Of a stretch of 64,000 bases of DNA, positions 17,641 through 26,475 are shown one piece after another. The DNA lies in contig NZ_FMYY01000002.1 of assembly GCF_900101595.1 (NCBI RefSeq), positions 534,447-598,446 of the forward strand, written 5' to 3'. The notes beneath the pieces are model-generated. The model was not told the DNA's origin. It saw nothing but the letters and a program-made list of their open reading frames with translations, and did no database searches. The position numbers were made by a program, and so were the translations under genes. Source of the DNA: Paenibacillus sp. cl123. Its GTDB lineage: Bacteria > Bacillota > Bacilli > Paenibacillales > NBRC-103111. Each line of letters starts with the position of its first letter. Position 1 is the stretch's first letter.

Positions 17641-19308
17641 ATGCTGCATGAGCTCAAGCGTGCGGCCCTGCCGCTACTGGCGGCTGGCGCGCTGGCCGCC
17701 GTCACGGCAAGCTGCTCGGCAAGCCCGGGATATACCCGCAATGAAAACGCGCCGCAAGCTTCGGAGCGGGAACAGATCACCGTGACCGTCTACGACCGCG
17801 GCAACGTTCCGTCCAGCGAAGGCACGATCGAGAACAACAAAATTACGAAGTGGATCAACGAAACCGCAGATGTGGAAGCGAGATTCGTGGCCGTGCCGCG
17901 CTCGCAGGCGGAGCAGAAGCTGAACGCGCTGTTCGCTTCCGGCGAAGGGCCGGACCTCATGATGGAATATGCGCCGCAAATTAAAAATACGTTGATCGAC
18001 CGCAAGATGGTGCGCCCGATTGACGATATGATCGAGCGCTACAGCACGACCTATAAGCAGCTGCTGGCCAAGTACCCGGCGCTGCGCAAGGCGGGAACCG
18101 GATCGGACGGCAAGTTGTACCAGTTCGGGCGCATTAACGAGACGATTCCGACTCGGGGCTTCTTCATACGAGCCGATTGGCTGAAGAAGCTCCACCTGGC
18201 GGTTCCGACGACGACGGAGGAGCTGTACGAAGTGGCGAAAGCGTTCACGGAGCAGGATCCTGACGGCAACGGAATCAACGACACGTACGGCATCGCCTTG
18301 TCGGGCAGCTCGGGCTATGTCCTGAGCGAAATGTTCGGCGTGACGTACCCGAATTTCGTTGTCCAAGACGGCGAACTGGTGCATGGCTGGGACCATATCG
18401 AGGCGCTGACGGCGTTCAAGCGGAAGCTGTACAGCGAAGGTCTGGTGGACCCGAACTTTTTAAGCGACAAGAACGGGGCCAGGGCGAAGAAGGATTTTCT
18501 GAACAATCGCATCGGCATGTTCATGGACCAGTTTAACGTGCCGATGACGTTCTACACCGACACTTACGTGCCGCTGAAGCGCAACGTGCCGAGTGCCGAG
18601 CTGGCGGTCATCCCGTACCCGGCGACGCCGGTGGGACGGTTCAATTCGATCTTCGTCAATCCGATTCAAATGACGGCAGTTGTCAATGCCGAAACCAAGC
18701 ACCCGGAAGCCGTCATGAAATACGTCGATTTCGCTTCCTCCGAGAAGTTCATGAAGACGATGTACTATGGCTTTGAAGGCGTCCACAGCAAGACCGAGCC
18801 CGGAAAATGCCCGGTCATGACAGATTTGGGCAAATGGATGACGGAATTCAATTACGCCATCGGCGACTTTGCGATGCTGGCCTCGCCGATTTTGGCCGGC
18901 AACTGCTATTATGCCGCTGAGAAGCTGGATTCGCGCGATCCGCTGCAGCAGGACGTCAAGAACATGTTTGAACTGAACTCGGCGTATGTGGATTTCAGTT
19001 TGCCGATCGCAGGTCCCACGAACTCCGAGCAATTGCCGCAGCTGCCCAAGGAGCTGCAGACGATCTTGACCGGCACGAGGAACCAGGTCGATGTCGATGC
19101 CGGCGATATTTGGATCAAGGCGATCGTGACGCCGGACTATACGCCGGAGCAAGCGAAGCGGGACGCGATAGCGGCGTGGGAGAAGGCGGGGGGCAAGCAG
19201 GTCGACGACTGGTACCGGAATTTTTACGCGCACGACAGACACAGCATCATCTTGACGCAAGACATCTATGAAATGTTCAAGGAACAGCGCGCCGCGCAAG
19301 GCAAATGA
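17641..19308 (+). CDS. Sugar ABC transporter substrate-binding lipoprotein (LplA-like)
   Basis: A 555-residue extracellular solute-binding protein. The signal peptide ends with VTASC (lipid Cys25). The mature protein shows family 1 features: ITVTVYDRGNVPSSEG near the N-terminus, GPDLMMEYAPQ, DPDGNGINDTYGIAL (a calcium-loop-like D-x-D-x-N motif). It captures an oligosaccharide for the permeases encoded next. It starts 12 bases after the regulator gene. A terminator (19322-19363) separates it from the permeases, so it may be made in excess over them, or serve with the sensor kinase. Confidence 0.88.
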   Translation: MLHELKRAALPLLAAGALAAVTASCSASPGYTRNENAPQASEREQITVTVYDRGNVPSSEGTIENNKITKWINETADVEARFVAVPRSQAEQKLNALFASGEGPDLMMEYAPQIKNTLIDRKMVRPIDDMIERYSTTYKQLLAKYPALRKAGTGSDGKLYQFGRINETIPTRGFFIRADWLKKLHLAVPTTTEELYEVAKAFTEQDPDGNGINDTYGIALSGSSGYVLSEMFGVTYPNFVVQDGELVHGWDHIEALTAFKRKLYSEGLVDPNFLSDKNGARAKKDFLNNRIGMFMDQFNVPMTFYTDTYVPLKRNVPSAELAVIPYPATPVGRFNSIFVNPIQMTAVVNAETKHPEAVMKYVDFASSEKFMKTMYYGFEGVHSKTEPGKCPVMTDLGKWMTEFNYAIGDFAMLASPILAGNCYYAAEKLDSRDPLQQDVKNMFELNSAYVDFSLPIAGPTNSEQLPQLPKELQTILTGTRNQVDVDAGDIWIKAIVTPDYTPEQAKRDAIAAWEKAGGKQVDDWYRNFYAHDRHSIILTQDIYEMFKEQRAAQGK

Positions 19309-19321
19309 CTAACGGATTACG

Positions 19322-19363
19322 AGCAGCAGCTCGGAGGCTTCGGCTTCCGGGCTGCTGCTTTTT
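19322..19363 (+). terminator. Terminator inside the mannan-type operon
   Basis: AGCAGCAGCTCGGAGGC pairs with GCTTCCGGGCTGCTGCT around TTCG, followed by TTTT. Located between the first binding protein and the permeases, it is likely partial, lowering downstream expression, or marks separate transcription units. Confidence 0.75.
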
Positions 19364-19477
19364 AATTGCTGTACCGCAAACTAAAGATATTATCCGGATT
19401 CCCATAATTCCTAGATGTTGCAAGGGGGGGGCGCATATTACACTGATGTAGACAAATCGAAGGTGGAGGTGAACGCT

Positions 19478-20374
19478 GTGCTCAGTTATTTGAACAAGAA
19501 GAAATATTTATATTTACTGCTTTTTCCTTGCGTCGTGTACTTCCTCATATTCAATTACATGCCGATGTACGGCGTGCTGATGGCGTTCAAGGACTTTGAT
19601 TTCTCAAAAGGGATTCTCCATAGCCCTTGGGTCGGACTGGACAACTTCAAGTATATGTTCAGCCTAAGCGATTTTTACCAGGTGTTCTGGAACTCCTTTT
19701 ATTTGGGTGTGCTGCGGATCGTGTTTGGCTTCCCGCTGCCGATTATATTGGCCTTGATGCTGAATGAAATACGCAACATGACTTATCAGCGCGTGACGCA
19801 AACCATCATTTACCTCCCGCATTTTATTTCCTGGGTTGTCATAGGCGGCATTCTCGTCAATTTCCTGTCGCCGGCTTGGGGACTCGTCAACATTTTCCTG
19901 AAGCAGCTCGGCTTCGACCCGGTATTTTTCCTCGCCGACCCGGACTATTTCCGACCGGTCGTCGTGCTGAGCACCATCTGGAAGGAAGCGGGCTGGGGCA
20001 GCATTATTTATTTGGCTGCGATCGCCGGCATCAACTCCGAGCTGTACGAATCGGCGAGTATCGACGGCGCAAGCCGGCTGCAAAAAATGTGGTACGTGAC
20101 GCTGCCGGGGATTAAGTCGACGATCGTCATTTTGCTTATTTTGCGGCTGGGACAAGTCATGAATAACGGCTTTGAGCAAATTTTCGTGCTGCAAAACCCG
20201 ATGAACCTGAACGTCTCGGAAGTGTTCGAGACTTATGCGTACCGGGTCGGCATCCTCGGCGGAAGGTTCTCCTTCGGTACGACTGTCGGACTGTTCACGT
20301 CAGTGATCGGCCTCATCTTCCTGCTGGCCGGTAACCGTATCGCCAAGCTGCTGAAGGAGGACGGCATATGGTAA
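19478..20374 (+). CDS. Sugar ABC transporter permease (LplB-like)
   Basis: A 298-residue inner membrane protein with about six membrane segments and the EAA loop at about 195-215 (INSELYESASIDGASRLQKM), which contacts the ATPase. No ATPase gene is present in the operon; such importers use a shared MsmX-like ATPase. I place the start at GTG 19478 because GGTGGAGGTGA lies directly upstream at correct distance; the ATG at 19415 would add 21 unusual residues and has no proper site. Confidence 0.88.
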   Translation: MLSYLNKKKYLYLLLFPCVVYFLIFNYMPMYGVLMAFKDFDFSKGILHSPWVGLDNFKYMFSLSDFYQVFWNSFYLGVLRIVFGFPLPIILALMLNEIRNMTYQRVTQTIIYLPHFISWVVIGGILVNFLSPAWGLVNIFLKQLGFDPVFFLADPDYFRPVVVLSTIWKEAGWGSIIYLAAIAGINSELYESASIDGASRLQKMWYVTLPGIKSTIVILLILRLGQVMNNGFEQIFVLQNPMNLNVSEVFETYAYRVGILGGRFSFGTTVGLFTSVIGLIFLLAGNRIAKLLKEDGIW

Positions 20375-20408
20375 TCGGCACGGCATATCGACGAGGAGGG
20401 CGGTACTT

Positions 20409-21281
20409 GTGAAAATCCGATCGTTCGGAGATAAAACGTTTGATGTCATCAATTATGTGTTTGTCACCTTGTTTTCTCTGGCTTGCTTGTTCCCGTTTCT
20501 TTACGTAGCTTCCTTTTCCGTAACGCCTTATGCCGAATATTTGGAAAATCCGATGAAGCTCATTCCGAGCCAAATCGAGTTGGGCGCATACAAGCAAATT
20601 TTGCACATGCCGCTGATGTGGACCGGTTACCGGAACACGATCCTTATAACGGTCATAGGCGTAGCGATCAACATCGTTCTGATGCTTATCTCCGCGTACC
20701 CGCTGTCCAAAACGGACCTGAAAGGCCGCAACGTCGTGCTTGTGCTCATCACCTTCACGATGTTTTTCAACGGCGGGCTCATCCCGAACTTTTATCTGGT
20801 GAAGGAGCTGCATCTGTATAACACGCTGTGGAGTATGATTTTGCCCGGGGCGCTGAGCGCCTACAACCTGATTCTAATGAAAAACTTCGTCGGTGCCATC
20901 CCGCCGAGCCTGGAGGAAGCCGCCTTCATCGACGGCGCCAACGAGCTGAAGGTGTTATGGAAAATTATCGTGCCGCTGTCGAAGCCGGCGATCGCCACGT
21001 TCGTCATCTTCCATGCGGTCGCGCAGTGGAACACGTTTTTCGCGGCGGTCATGTACACGTCCAAGCGGGATTTGTGGCCGCTGATGCTTATCTTACGCGA
21101 TCTGGTCGTGGACGACGGCGGGCTTGCGAAGGATGCGATGGACGCCAGCAGCGCCGGCGTGACGGTGTTTACGATCAAGATGGCGATTATTATTTTCGCA
21201 TCGCTTCCCATTTTGCTCGTGTATCCGTTCCTTCAGCGGTTTTTCATGCAAGGTTTGCTCGTCGGCTCGATTAAAGGGTAG
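20409..21281 (+). CDS. Carbohydrate ABC transporter permease (YtcP-like)
   Basis: A 290-residue partner permease with six membrane segments and the EAA loop PPSLEEAAFIDGANELKVLW at about 170-189. It starts with GTG 20409, eight bases after AGGAGGG, and ends with the typical KG terminus (VGSIKG). It forms the channel heterodimer with the permease encoded just upstream. Confidence 0.9.
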   Translation: MKIRSFGDKTFDVINYVFVTLFSLACLFPFLYVASFSVTPYAEYLENPMKLIPSQIELGAYKQILHMPLMWTGYRNTILITVIGVAINIVLMLISAYPLSKTDLKGRNVVLVLITFTMFFNGGLIPNFYLVKELHLYNTLWSMILPGALSAYNLILMKNFVGAIPPSLEEAAFIDGANELKVLWKIIVPLSKPAIATFVIFHAVAQWNTFFAAVMYTSKRDLWPLMLILRDLVVDDGGLAKDAMDASSAGVTVFTIKMAIIIFASLPILLVYPFLQRFFMQGLLVGSIKG

Positions 21282-21352
21282 TCCAACCATTCGGTTATAG
21301 CTGCAGCTTGTTGCAGTTGTAATATAATTAAATTACGAGGGAGTCGTGGAAA

Positions 21353-22912
21353 ATGGAAAATAAACGCAAAGTAGGCGCTATCGCCGGCGCAACGCTGCTG
21401 GCTGTATTCGCCGCAGGCTGCAGCACGGGCCCGGATTCGTCCGGAGGCAGTAACGGGGGCGCAGCGTCCGGCAAAAACGAGCCGGTCACCCTCACCATGT
21501 TCAATCGGGTCAACGCGCAGATCGCCGTCGACAATAACCCGGTTCTCGCCGAGGCGGGCAGGCTGGCGAATGTGAAGCTGTCTCTGGAAGCGCCGCCGAT
21601 CAACAACTACAACGACAAGCTGCAGGTGCTTATGGCCTCCGGCGATCTGCCGGATCTGATCTATAACTGGGGCGGCGCCGATTCCAATATGGAAACCTGG
21701 GCCAAGAACGGTCTGCTCACACCGCTCGATGACAAAATCGCCCAGTATCCGAACCTGACCAAAAACATCACGAAAGAAATGTGGGAAGGCGTCAGGTCGG
21801 TGAACGACGGCAAAATTTACATCGTGCCGCGCACCAACATCGTCAATCATTGGGGCTATATCATTAATCAGACTTGGCTGGACAAGCTGAATCTGAAAGC
21901 GCCGACGACGCTCGACGAATTTACGAACGTCTGCAAGGCGTTTGCGCAAAACGACCCCGACGGCAACGGCAAGGCGGATACGTATTGTCTCAGCTTCTCC
22001 AACCCGACGCTTGGCTCCAATACGATTTGGAACGCGTCGTACTTCTTGGCGTCCGCGTTCAGCTTGCCGATTGTGAGCGGAGCGAAGGATACGGACGGCA
22101 ATTACAAAATCAAGGAGAAAATGTCCGGTTACATCCCTTTCCTGACTTACTTGAAGAAGCTGAACGACGAGAAATTGATCGATCCGGAGTTTCTGGTCAA
22201 CAAAATTTACGTCGATCAGGACAAATTGAACCAAAACCGTGTCGGCATCAACATCGCGCATCAGTACACGGTCATGGCCAACTTGTCCAAGGATAAGGAT
22301 TCCGACAAGAAATATACGTACCACGCTCCTTTGAAGGATAGCAGAGGCATAGCGAGCGATTGGGTAACGCAGGCGACGTGGGGCGGATGGATGATTCCGA
22401 AATCGTCGAAGAATGTGGACGAGGCTTTGAAATTTTTGGACTGGGGCAATACGGCGGAAGCCAACACGTTGTTCCAAATCGGTATCAAAGGGCTTACGTA
22501 TGACAGCTACGATCCGGCTACGAAAAGCATATCGCGTACCGCCGATCAGACAACGAAGCTTGTCAGCACAACGAGCACTTACATGACGATCGCCAATGCT
22601 ATCGACGGCGAACCGGCACTGATCGAAAATGCCGATACGCCGGAGCGGATGAAAATCTACAAGACGCAGCTGGACGAGGCGATGAAGCAGGTGACGGTTA
22701 TCAACGTGCCGGTCGTACGGTCGCCGAAAATTTTGAACCTCAGCAAATCGATTCCGGATCTGATGAAGAAGAAAGACGAGCAGGAGATGCAGTTCATTCT
22801 CGGAAAGATTTCGGAGCAGCAATTTAAAGACTTCCTGGAGAAGGAATGGTACCCGGCTACAGCTGACGCCGAGAAAGAATACATCGAGTATATGAACAAA
22901 TTAGGCAAATAA
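21353..22912 (+). CDS. Second sugar-binding lipoprotein of the operon
   Basis: A 519-residue solute-binding lipoprotein with the lipid Cys23 in FAAGC. Features of the LplA-like family are VTLTMFNRVNAQ, SGDLPDLIYNWGG and the calcium-loop-like DPDGNGKADTYCLSF. It shares the overall plan of the protein at 17641-19308 but is clearly divergent, so the operon has two binding proteins for one permease pair; one may widen the sugar range or serve in signalling. ATG 21353 follows CGAGGGAG. Confidence 0.88.
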   Translation: MENKRKVGAIAGATLLAVFAAGCSTGPDSSGGSNGGAASGKNEPVTLTMFNRVNAQIAVDNNPVLAEAGRLANVKLSLEAPPINNYNDKLQVLMASGDLPDLIYNWGGADSNMETWAKNGLLTPLDDKIAQYPNLTKNITKEMWEGVRSVNDGKIYIVPRTNIVNHWGYIINQTWLDKLNLKAPTTLDEFTNVCKAFAQNDPDGNGKADTYCLSFSNPTLGSNTIWNASYFLASAFSLPIVSGAKDTDGNYKIKEKMSGYIPFLTYLKKLNDEKLIDPEFLVNKIYVDQDKLNQNRVGINIAHQYTVMANLSKDKDSDKKYTYHAPLKDSRGIASDWVTQATWGGWMIPKSSKNVDEALKFLDWGNTAEANTLFQIGIKGLTYDSYDPATKSISRTADQTTKLVSTTSTYMTIANAIDGEPALIENADTPERMKIYKTQLDEAMKQVTVINVPVVRSPKILNLSKSIPDLMKKKDEQEMQFILGKISEQQFKDFLEKEWYPATADAEKEYIEYMNKLGK

Positions 22913-22935
22913 AGCCGATACGAAGGAGATTAGCT

Positions 22936-23949
22936 ATGTCCACGAATAAAAATCAAACGCTTATCGGTCCGCTGCAGTCGAGTCCGGTCATTCACCGTCA
23001 TCCGGCTAATCCATTGCTGTCGCCGAAGGATGTGCCTTACGGCCCGGCGATGGTATTTAACGCTGGCGTTACCAAATACGAAGGCCAATACGTGATGGTA
23101 TTCCGCAACGATTACGGCAATGCCGAAGCGGAAACCGTCGAGCCTGCCCGCACGACCAATCTGGGTCTGGCGCTGAGCGACGACGGCGTGCATTGGAACG
23201 TTCAGCCGCAGCCTGTCTGGTCCTGGAACGATGAAGAGATCGTGCGTGTGTACGACCCCAGATTAACCGTCATGGACGGCAGATGTTATATGTGCTTTGC
23301 GGTCGATACGAAGCACGGGGTGCGAGGCGGCATTGCCGTCACGGACGACTTCCACAACTTCGACGTGCTCAGCATGTCGGTGCCGGACAACCGGAACATG
23401 GTGTTGTTCCCGGAACGGATCGGCGGCAAGTACGTCCGTCTGGAACGTCCGTTCCCGGTATACGGCCGCGGCGGCGTCGACCGCTTCGATACGTGGCTGA
23501 GTGATTCGCCGGATCTGCGTTATTGGGGCGACTCCAAGCTCGTGCTAGGGGTGGAGGACGTGCCGTTCGCCAACGATAAGGTTGGCCCGGGCGCACCGCC
23601 GATTAAGACCGCCAAGGGCTGGCTGACAACGTTCCACGCCGTCGATATCGATCAGAATCGCGGCAAGAACGGCTGGGAGCGGGCATGGAAGAAACGGTAT
23701 TCGGCCGGCATCATGCTGCTCGATCTGGAAGACCCGAGCAGGATCGTAGGCATGAGCAAGTCGCCGCTGCTCGCTCCGGAAGCTGCATACGAGACATCCG
23801 GCGGATTCCGCAACGATGTCATTTTCCCGGGCGGCATGATTCTGGAGCCTTCGGGCGAAGTAAAAATATACTACGGCGCGGCCGATACGGTGGAATGCTT
23901 GGCGACCGCCCATGTGGACGATCTGCTCGGGCTTTGTCTGCAGCCGTAG
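22936..23949 (+). CDS. Glycoside hydrolase family 130 phosphorylase
   Basis: A 337-residue cytosolic GH130 enzyme with the five-bladed propeller signature: FNAGVTKYEGQYVMVFRND at 45-63 and EEIVRVYDPRLTVMDG (about 98-113), where the Asp of YDPR is the family's proton donor. GH130 enzymes phosphorolyse beta-mannosides such as mannosyl-glucose or beta-1,4-mannooligosaccharides to mannose 1-phosphate. With the importer genes directly upstream, it most likely processes imported beta-mannooligosaccharides. The exact substrate is not readable. ATG 22936 follows GAAGGAGA. Confidence 0.88.
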   Translation: MSTNKNQTLIGPLQSSPVIHRHPANPLLSPKDVPYGPAMVFNAGVTKYEGQYVMVFRNDYGNAEAETVEPARTTNLGLALSDDGVHWNVQPQPVWSWNDEEIVRVYDPRLTVMDGRCYMCFAVDTKHGVRGGIAVTDDFHNFDVLSMSVPDNRNMVLFPERIGGKYVRLERPFPVYGRGGVDRFDTWLSDSPDLRYWGDSKLVLGVEDVPFANDKVGPGAPPIKTAKGWLTTFHAVDIDQNRGKNGWERAWKKRYSAGIMLLDLEDPSRIVGMSKSPLLAPEAAYETSGGFRNDVIFPGGMILEPSGEVKIYYGAADTVECLATAHVDDLLGLCLQP

Positions 23950-23982
23950 GCTTGAAAACACGATGGATAGGTGTGGTGAACA

Positions 23983-24933
23983 TTGACTCTGCAAGCGCAG
24001 AAAATACAGTTTGAAGCAGCCAAACAAATTTATGAAAGTACAACCGTCGCTTTTCGCGGCGTGGACGGCTTTGACGTCTATAATGTTTCGATTCCGTTCG
24101 TCCGGGACGGAAAGCGATATATATTCGGGCGGGTTGAACGGCGCGAGGAATGGGCGCGCTCCTGGGTACGCCTGTTCGAGGAGACGGGACAGGATGAATG
24201 GACGGTCGTGAAGGACAGCATGATTTATACGCTGGAGGACCCTTACATCACCGAGTTCGGGAATGAGCTTGTGATGGGCGGGACGCATGTGCAATATGAT
24301 CGGGGGAAATACAGCACGTTCTTCGGCTATTTCTTCCGAGGCACGGACCTCCACAATTTGTACTACTTTACGACCGGGCCCAACAAAATGAAAGATATTC
24401 GCCTCGTACCGTTAGCGGACGGCAGGATCGGCGTTTTCTCGCGTCCGCGCCACGCGGACATGAAAGTCAAATACGGAAGCGAATCCATGATCGGCTTCAC
24501 GATCATTGGCAGTCTCGAAGAGCTTACGGCGGAAGTCATCGAGAACGCCCCGTACATTTACGGCATATTCGGACAAGGCGAATGGGGAGGCGTTAACCAG
24601 GCTTACCTGCTGGACAGCGGCAAAATCGGCGTTATCGGCCATATTTGCTACCAGGATAAAGATGAGAGCGGAGACGTCGTGAAGGTGTATCTGAACATGG
24701 CGTTCATCTTTGATCCCATCACGCGCGAGTCATCGAACCTGCATCTGATTGGAAGCCGTTCCTGCTATCCGCCGGGACCTGCGAAGGCGCCGCATCTCGT
24801 CGACTGCGTCTTTGCATCAGGCATTGTCATGCGTCCGGACGGCAAAGCGGATCTTTACAGCGGCATCGGAGATTGTCAGGTTGGGCGCATTGCGATCGAT
24901 TATCCGTTCGAGGGATATGGACGCATCGTGTAG
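23983..24933 (+). CDS. DUF1861 family protein
   Basis: A 316-residue cytosolic protein of the DUF1861 family, with FRGVDGFDVYNVSIPF near residue 24 and KRYIFGRVERREEWARS after it; the pattern of strands resembles the GH43/GH130-type propeller. DUF1861 genes often accompany GH130 genes, so a role in handling mannosides is likely, but no reaction is established to my knowledge. It starts with TTG 23983 behind a weak GGTG site and is the last gene before the terminator at 24948. Confidence 0.8.
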   Translation: MTLQAQKIQFEAAKQIYESTTVAFRGVDGFDVYNVSIPFVRDGKRYIFGRVERREEWARSWVRLFEETGQDEWTVVKDSMIYTLEDPYITEFGNELVMGGTHVQYDRGKYSTFFGYFFRGTDLHNLYYFTTGPNKMKDIRLVPLADGRIGVFSRPRHADMKVKYGSESMIGFTIIGSLEELTAEVIENAPYIYGIFGQGEWGGVNQAYLLDSGKIGVIGHICYQDKDESGDVVKVYLNMAFIFDPITRESSNLHLIGSRSCYPPGPAKAPHLVDCVFASGIVMRPDGKADLYSGIGDCQVGRIAIDYPFEGYGRIV

Positions 24934-24947
24934 TTGAATAAAGTGAC

Positions 24948-24997
24948 GCAGCGGCAGAGCAGGGACTTTCGGTTCCTGACCTGCCGCTGCTTTTTTT
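24948..24997 (+). terminator. Rho-independent terminator closing the GH130 operon
   Basis: GCAGCGGCAG pairs with CTGCCGCTGC, with an inner AGGGAC/GTTCCT stem, followed by seven T. Confidence 0.85.
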
Positions 24998-25130
24998 CGA
25001 GCCGCATAATAAAAAATAACTATAGCGATGAACTCACTTGCGGTCTCTTAAACGGAAAGTTATGGTTAAGCTAGCGCCCACGGGATGTGGCTGAACGCTA
25101 TTATCTAAAATGAGGAAGGATGCCTGGTTC

Positions 25131-25988
25131 ATGAAAATTATCGTTACAGGAGCAACAGGCCGGCTTGGAAGTCTTGCCATACGGCATCTGCTTAACAAAG
25201 TACCGGCTAACGGTATGGCCGCGGTCGTTCGAAATCTCGATAAAGCCGCTCCTCTGGCAGAACTGGGGATCGAGATTCGCCAGGCGGATTATAACAACCC
25301 TGAATCTCTTCAGACTGCTTTTCAAGAGGGGAGCAAGCTGCTGTTTATATCCAGCTCGGCAGCGGATGATCCTTTGCGCATTGTTCAGCACGCCAACGTT
25401 GTCAAAGCGGCACGAGATCAGCATATTCGGCATATAGCCTATACCAGCTTTGCTTTTGCCGAAGACAATCCGTTTGCTCATGTGCATCTGGCTACCGAGT
25501 ATGCGATTCGCACGACTCATATTCCCTACACCTTCTTGCGCAACGGAGGTTATGCCGATTTTTTTATTAACTCATCCCTGCAAACCTGCATACAGAACGG
25601 GGTGATAACAACGAATACCGGCAAGGGTAAAATAAATGCGGTCAGCCGCAACGATCTGGCTCTGGCTGCGGCAACCGCTCTGACAGAGAGCGGACATGAA
25701 AACAAGTCATATAACCTTGTTTCCAACAATCCGTGGAGTTTTGACGATTTGGCGGCTATTCTCACCGAGGTCTCGGGAACGAGCGTAATCCATCAGCCGA
25801 TTTCCATGGAAGAGGAGAAGAGCCTGCTCGTGCGCTCCGGCATGCCGGAAGCTTTGGCGGAAATGACGGCTTTTATCTATAGCACCGTAGCAGAGGGGAA
25901 AATGGAGAGAACGGCCGATGATTTGCAGAAGCTGATCGGGCATACGACTTCCATCAAGCAGTTGGTCGTCGAGGCTTTGCACCAATAG
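25131..25988 (+). CDS. NmrA-like NAD(P)H-binding oxidoreductase
   Basis: A 285-residue short-chain dehydrogenase-like protein of the NmrA/QorB type. The dinucleotide-binding motif is the very N-terminus, MKIIVTGATGRLGSLAIRHL (G-x-x-G-x-x-G), and YTSFAFAEDNPFAH is near residue 102. Relatives are NADPH:quinone reductases or redox-sensing regulators. ATG 25131 is chosen because it places the Rossmann motif at the N-terminus and GAGGAAGG lies 11 bases upstream. A terminator follows. Confidence 0.82.
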   Translation: MKIIVTGATGRLGSLAIRHLLNKVPANGMAAVVRNLDKAAPLAELGIEIRQADYNNPESLQTAFQEGSKLLFISSSAADDPLRIVQHANVVKAARDQHIRHIAYTSFAFAEDNPFAHVHLATEYAIRTTHIPYTFLRNGGYADFFINSSLQTCIQNGVITTNTGKGKINAVSRNDLALAAATALTESGHENKSYNLVSNNPWSFDDLAAILTEVSGTSVIHQPISMEEEKSLLVRSGMPEALAEMTAFIYSTVAEGKMERTADDLQKLIGHTTSIKQLVVEALHQ

Positions 25989-26000
25989 ACAAAGTGAGTG

Positions 26001-26038
26001 GACACCCGTTCCCGGCGAGCGGCGTGTCCATTTTTTTA
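26001..26038 (+). terminator. Rho-independent terminator
   Basis: GGACAC (26001-26006) pairs with GTGTCC (26025-26030), with extra CG pairs inside, followed by A and seven T. Confidence 0.8.
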
Positions 26039-26075
26039 AGAGTAAAGAAAGTTATGGTGGTATTTTTCTAAAGAC

Positions 26076-26105
26076 TTGAAATTTGTAGCGATATCTTAGT
26101 ACAAT
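26076..26105 (+). promoter_or_regulatory. Promoter giving a probably leaderless arsR-type mRNA
   Basis: TTGAAA (26076-26081), 18-base spacer, TACAAT (26100-26105). A start site seven bases further is at 26112, the A of the ATG itself. No ribosome site precedes the ATG. Confidence 0.55.
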
Positions 26106-26111
26106 GGTTTT

Positions 26112-26402
26112 ATGACTACTCAAAAAACAATAAATGATGAGCTCAGAGTCAAAATATTTAAGGCGTTAGCTGATGAAACAAGATTGGACATCATACGAGC
26201 TCTATACGCCAGCAAGAAGGAGATGAATTGTGGAGAAGTAGGACATATTCGCGATACTACGAAATCGAATACATCGTATCACTTGCGTACTTTAAAGGAG
26301 GCGAAACTGATCAAGGTACGAAAAGAAGCTCAAGCGAAGTATATGAGCATCGATTTGGAGACATTTCAAACTTACCTACCCGGATTTCTGGATACGTTGT
26401 AG
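26112..26402 (+). CDS. ArsR-family winged-helix regulator
   Basis: A 96-residue single-domain regulator: LRVKIFKALADETRLDIIRAL at 9-29 is the ArsR entry helix, and TTKSNTSYHLRTLKEAKLIKVR (about 50-71) is the recognition helix and wing. There is no CxC metal site; the only cysteine is in MNCGEVGHI. It is probably the repressor of itself and of the MFS exporter 73 bases downstream. The ATG has no Shine-Dalgarno and coincides with the predicted transcription start. Confidence 0.85.
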   Translation: MTTQKTINDELRVKIFKALADETRLDIIRALYASKKEMNCGEVGHIRDTTKSNTSYHLRTLKEAKLIKVRKEAQAKYMSIDLETFQTYLPGFLDTL

Positions 26403-26475
26403 AAAGAAATTCTTTTTTTTCTTCATTAGTTCAATAATATTTGAACTATAGAACTAACTACAAAGGGTGAATAGA

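Noticed and set aside
14211..22822. Several long minus-strand frames opposite the mannoside operon (for example 16117-17418 and 21233-22822)
   Set aside because: They mirror G+C-rich plus-strand genes with clear domains; the products are His/Arg-rich without family resemblance.
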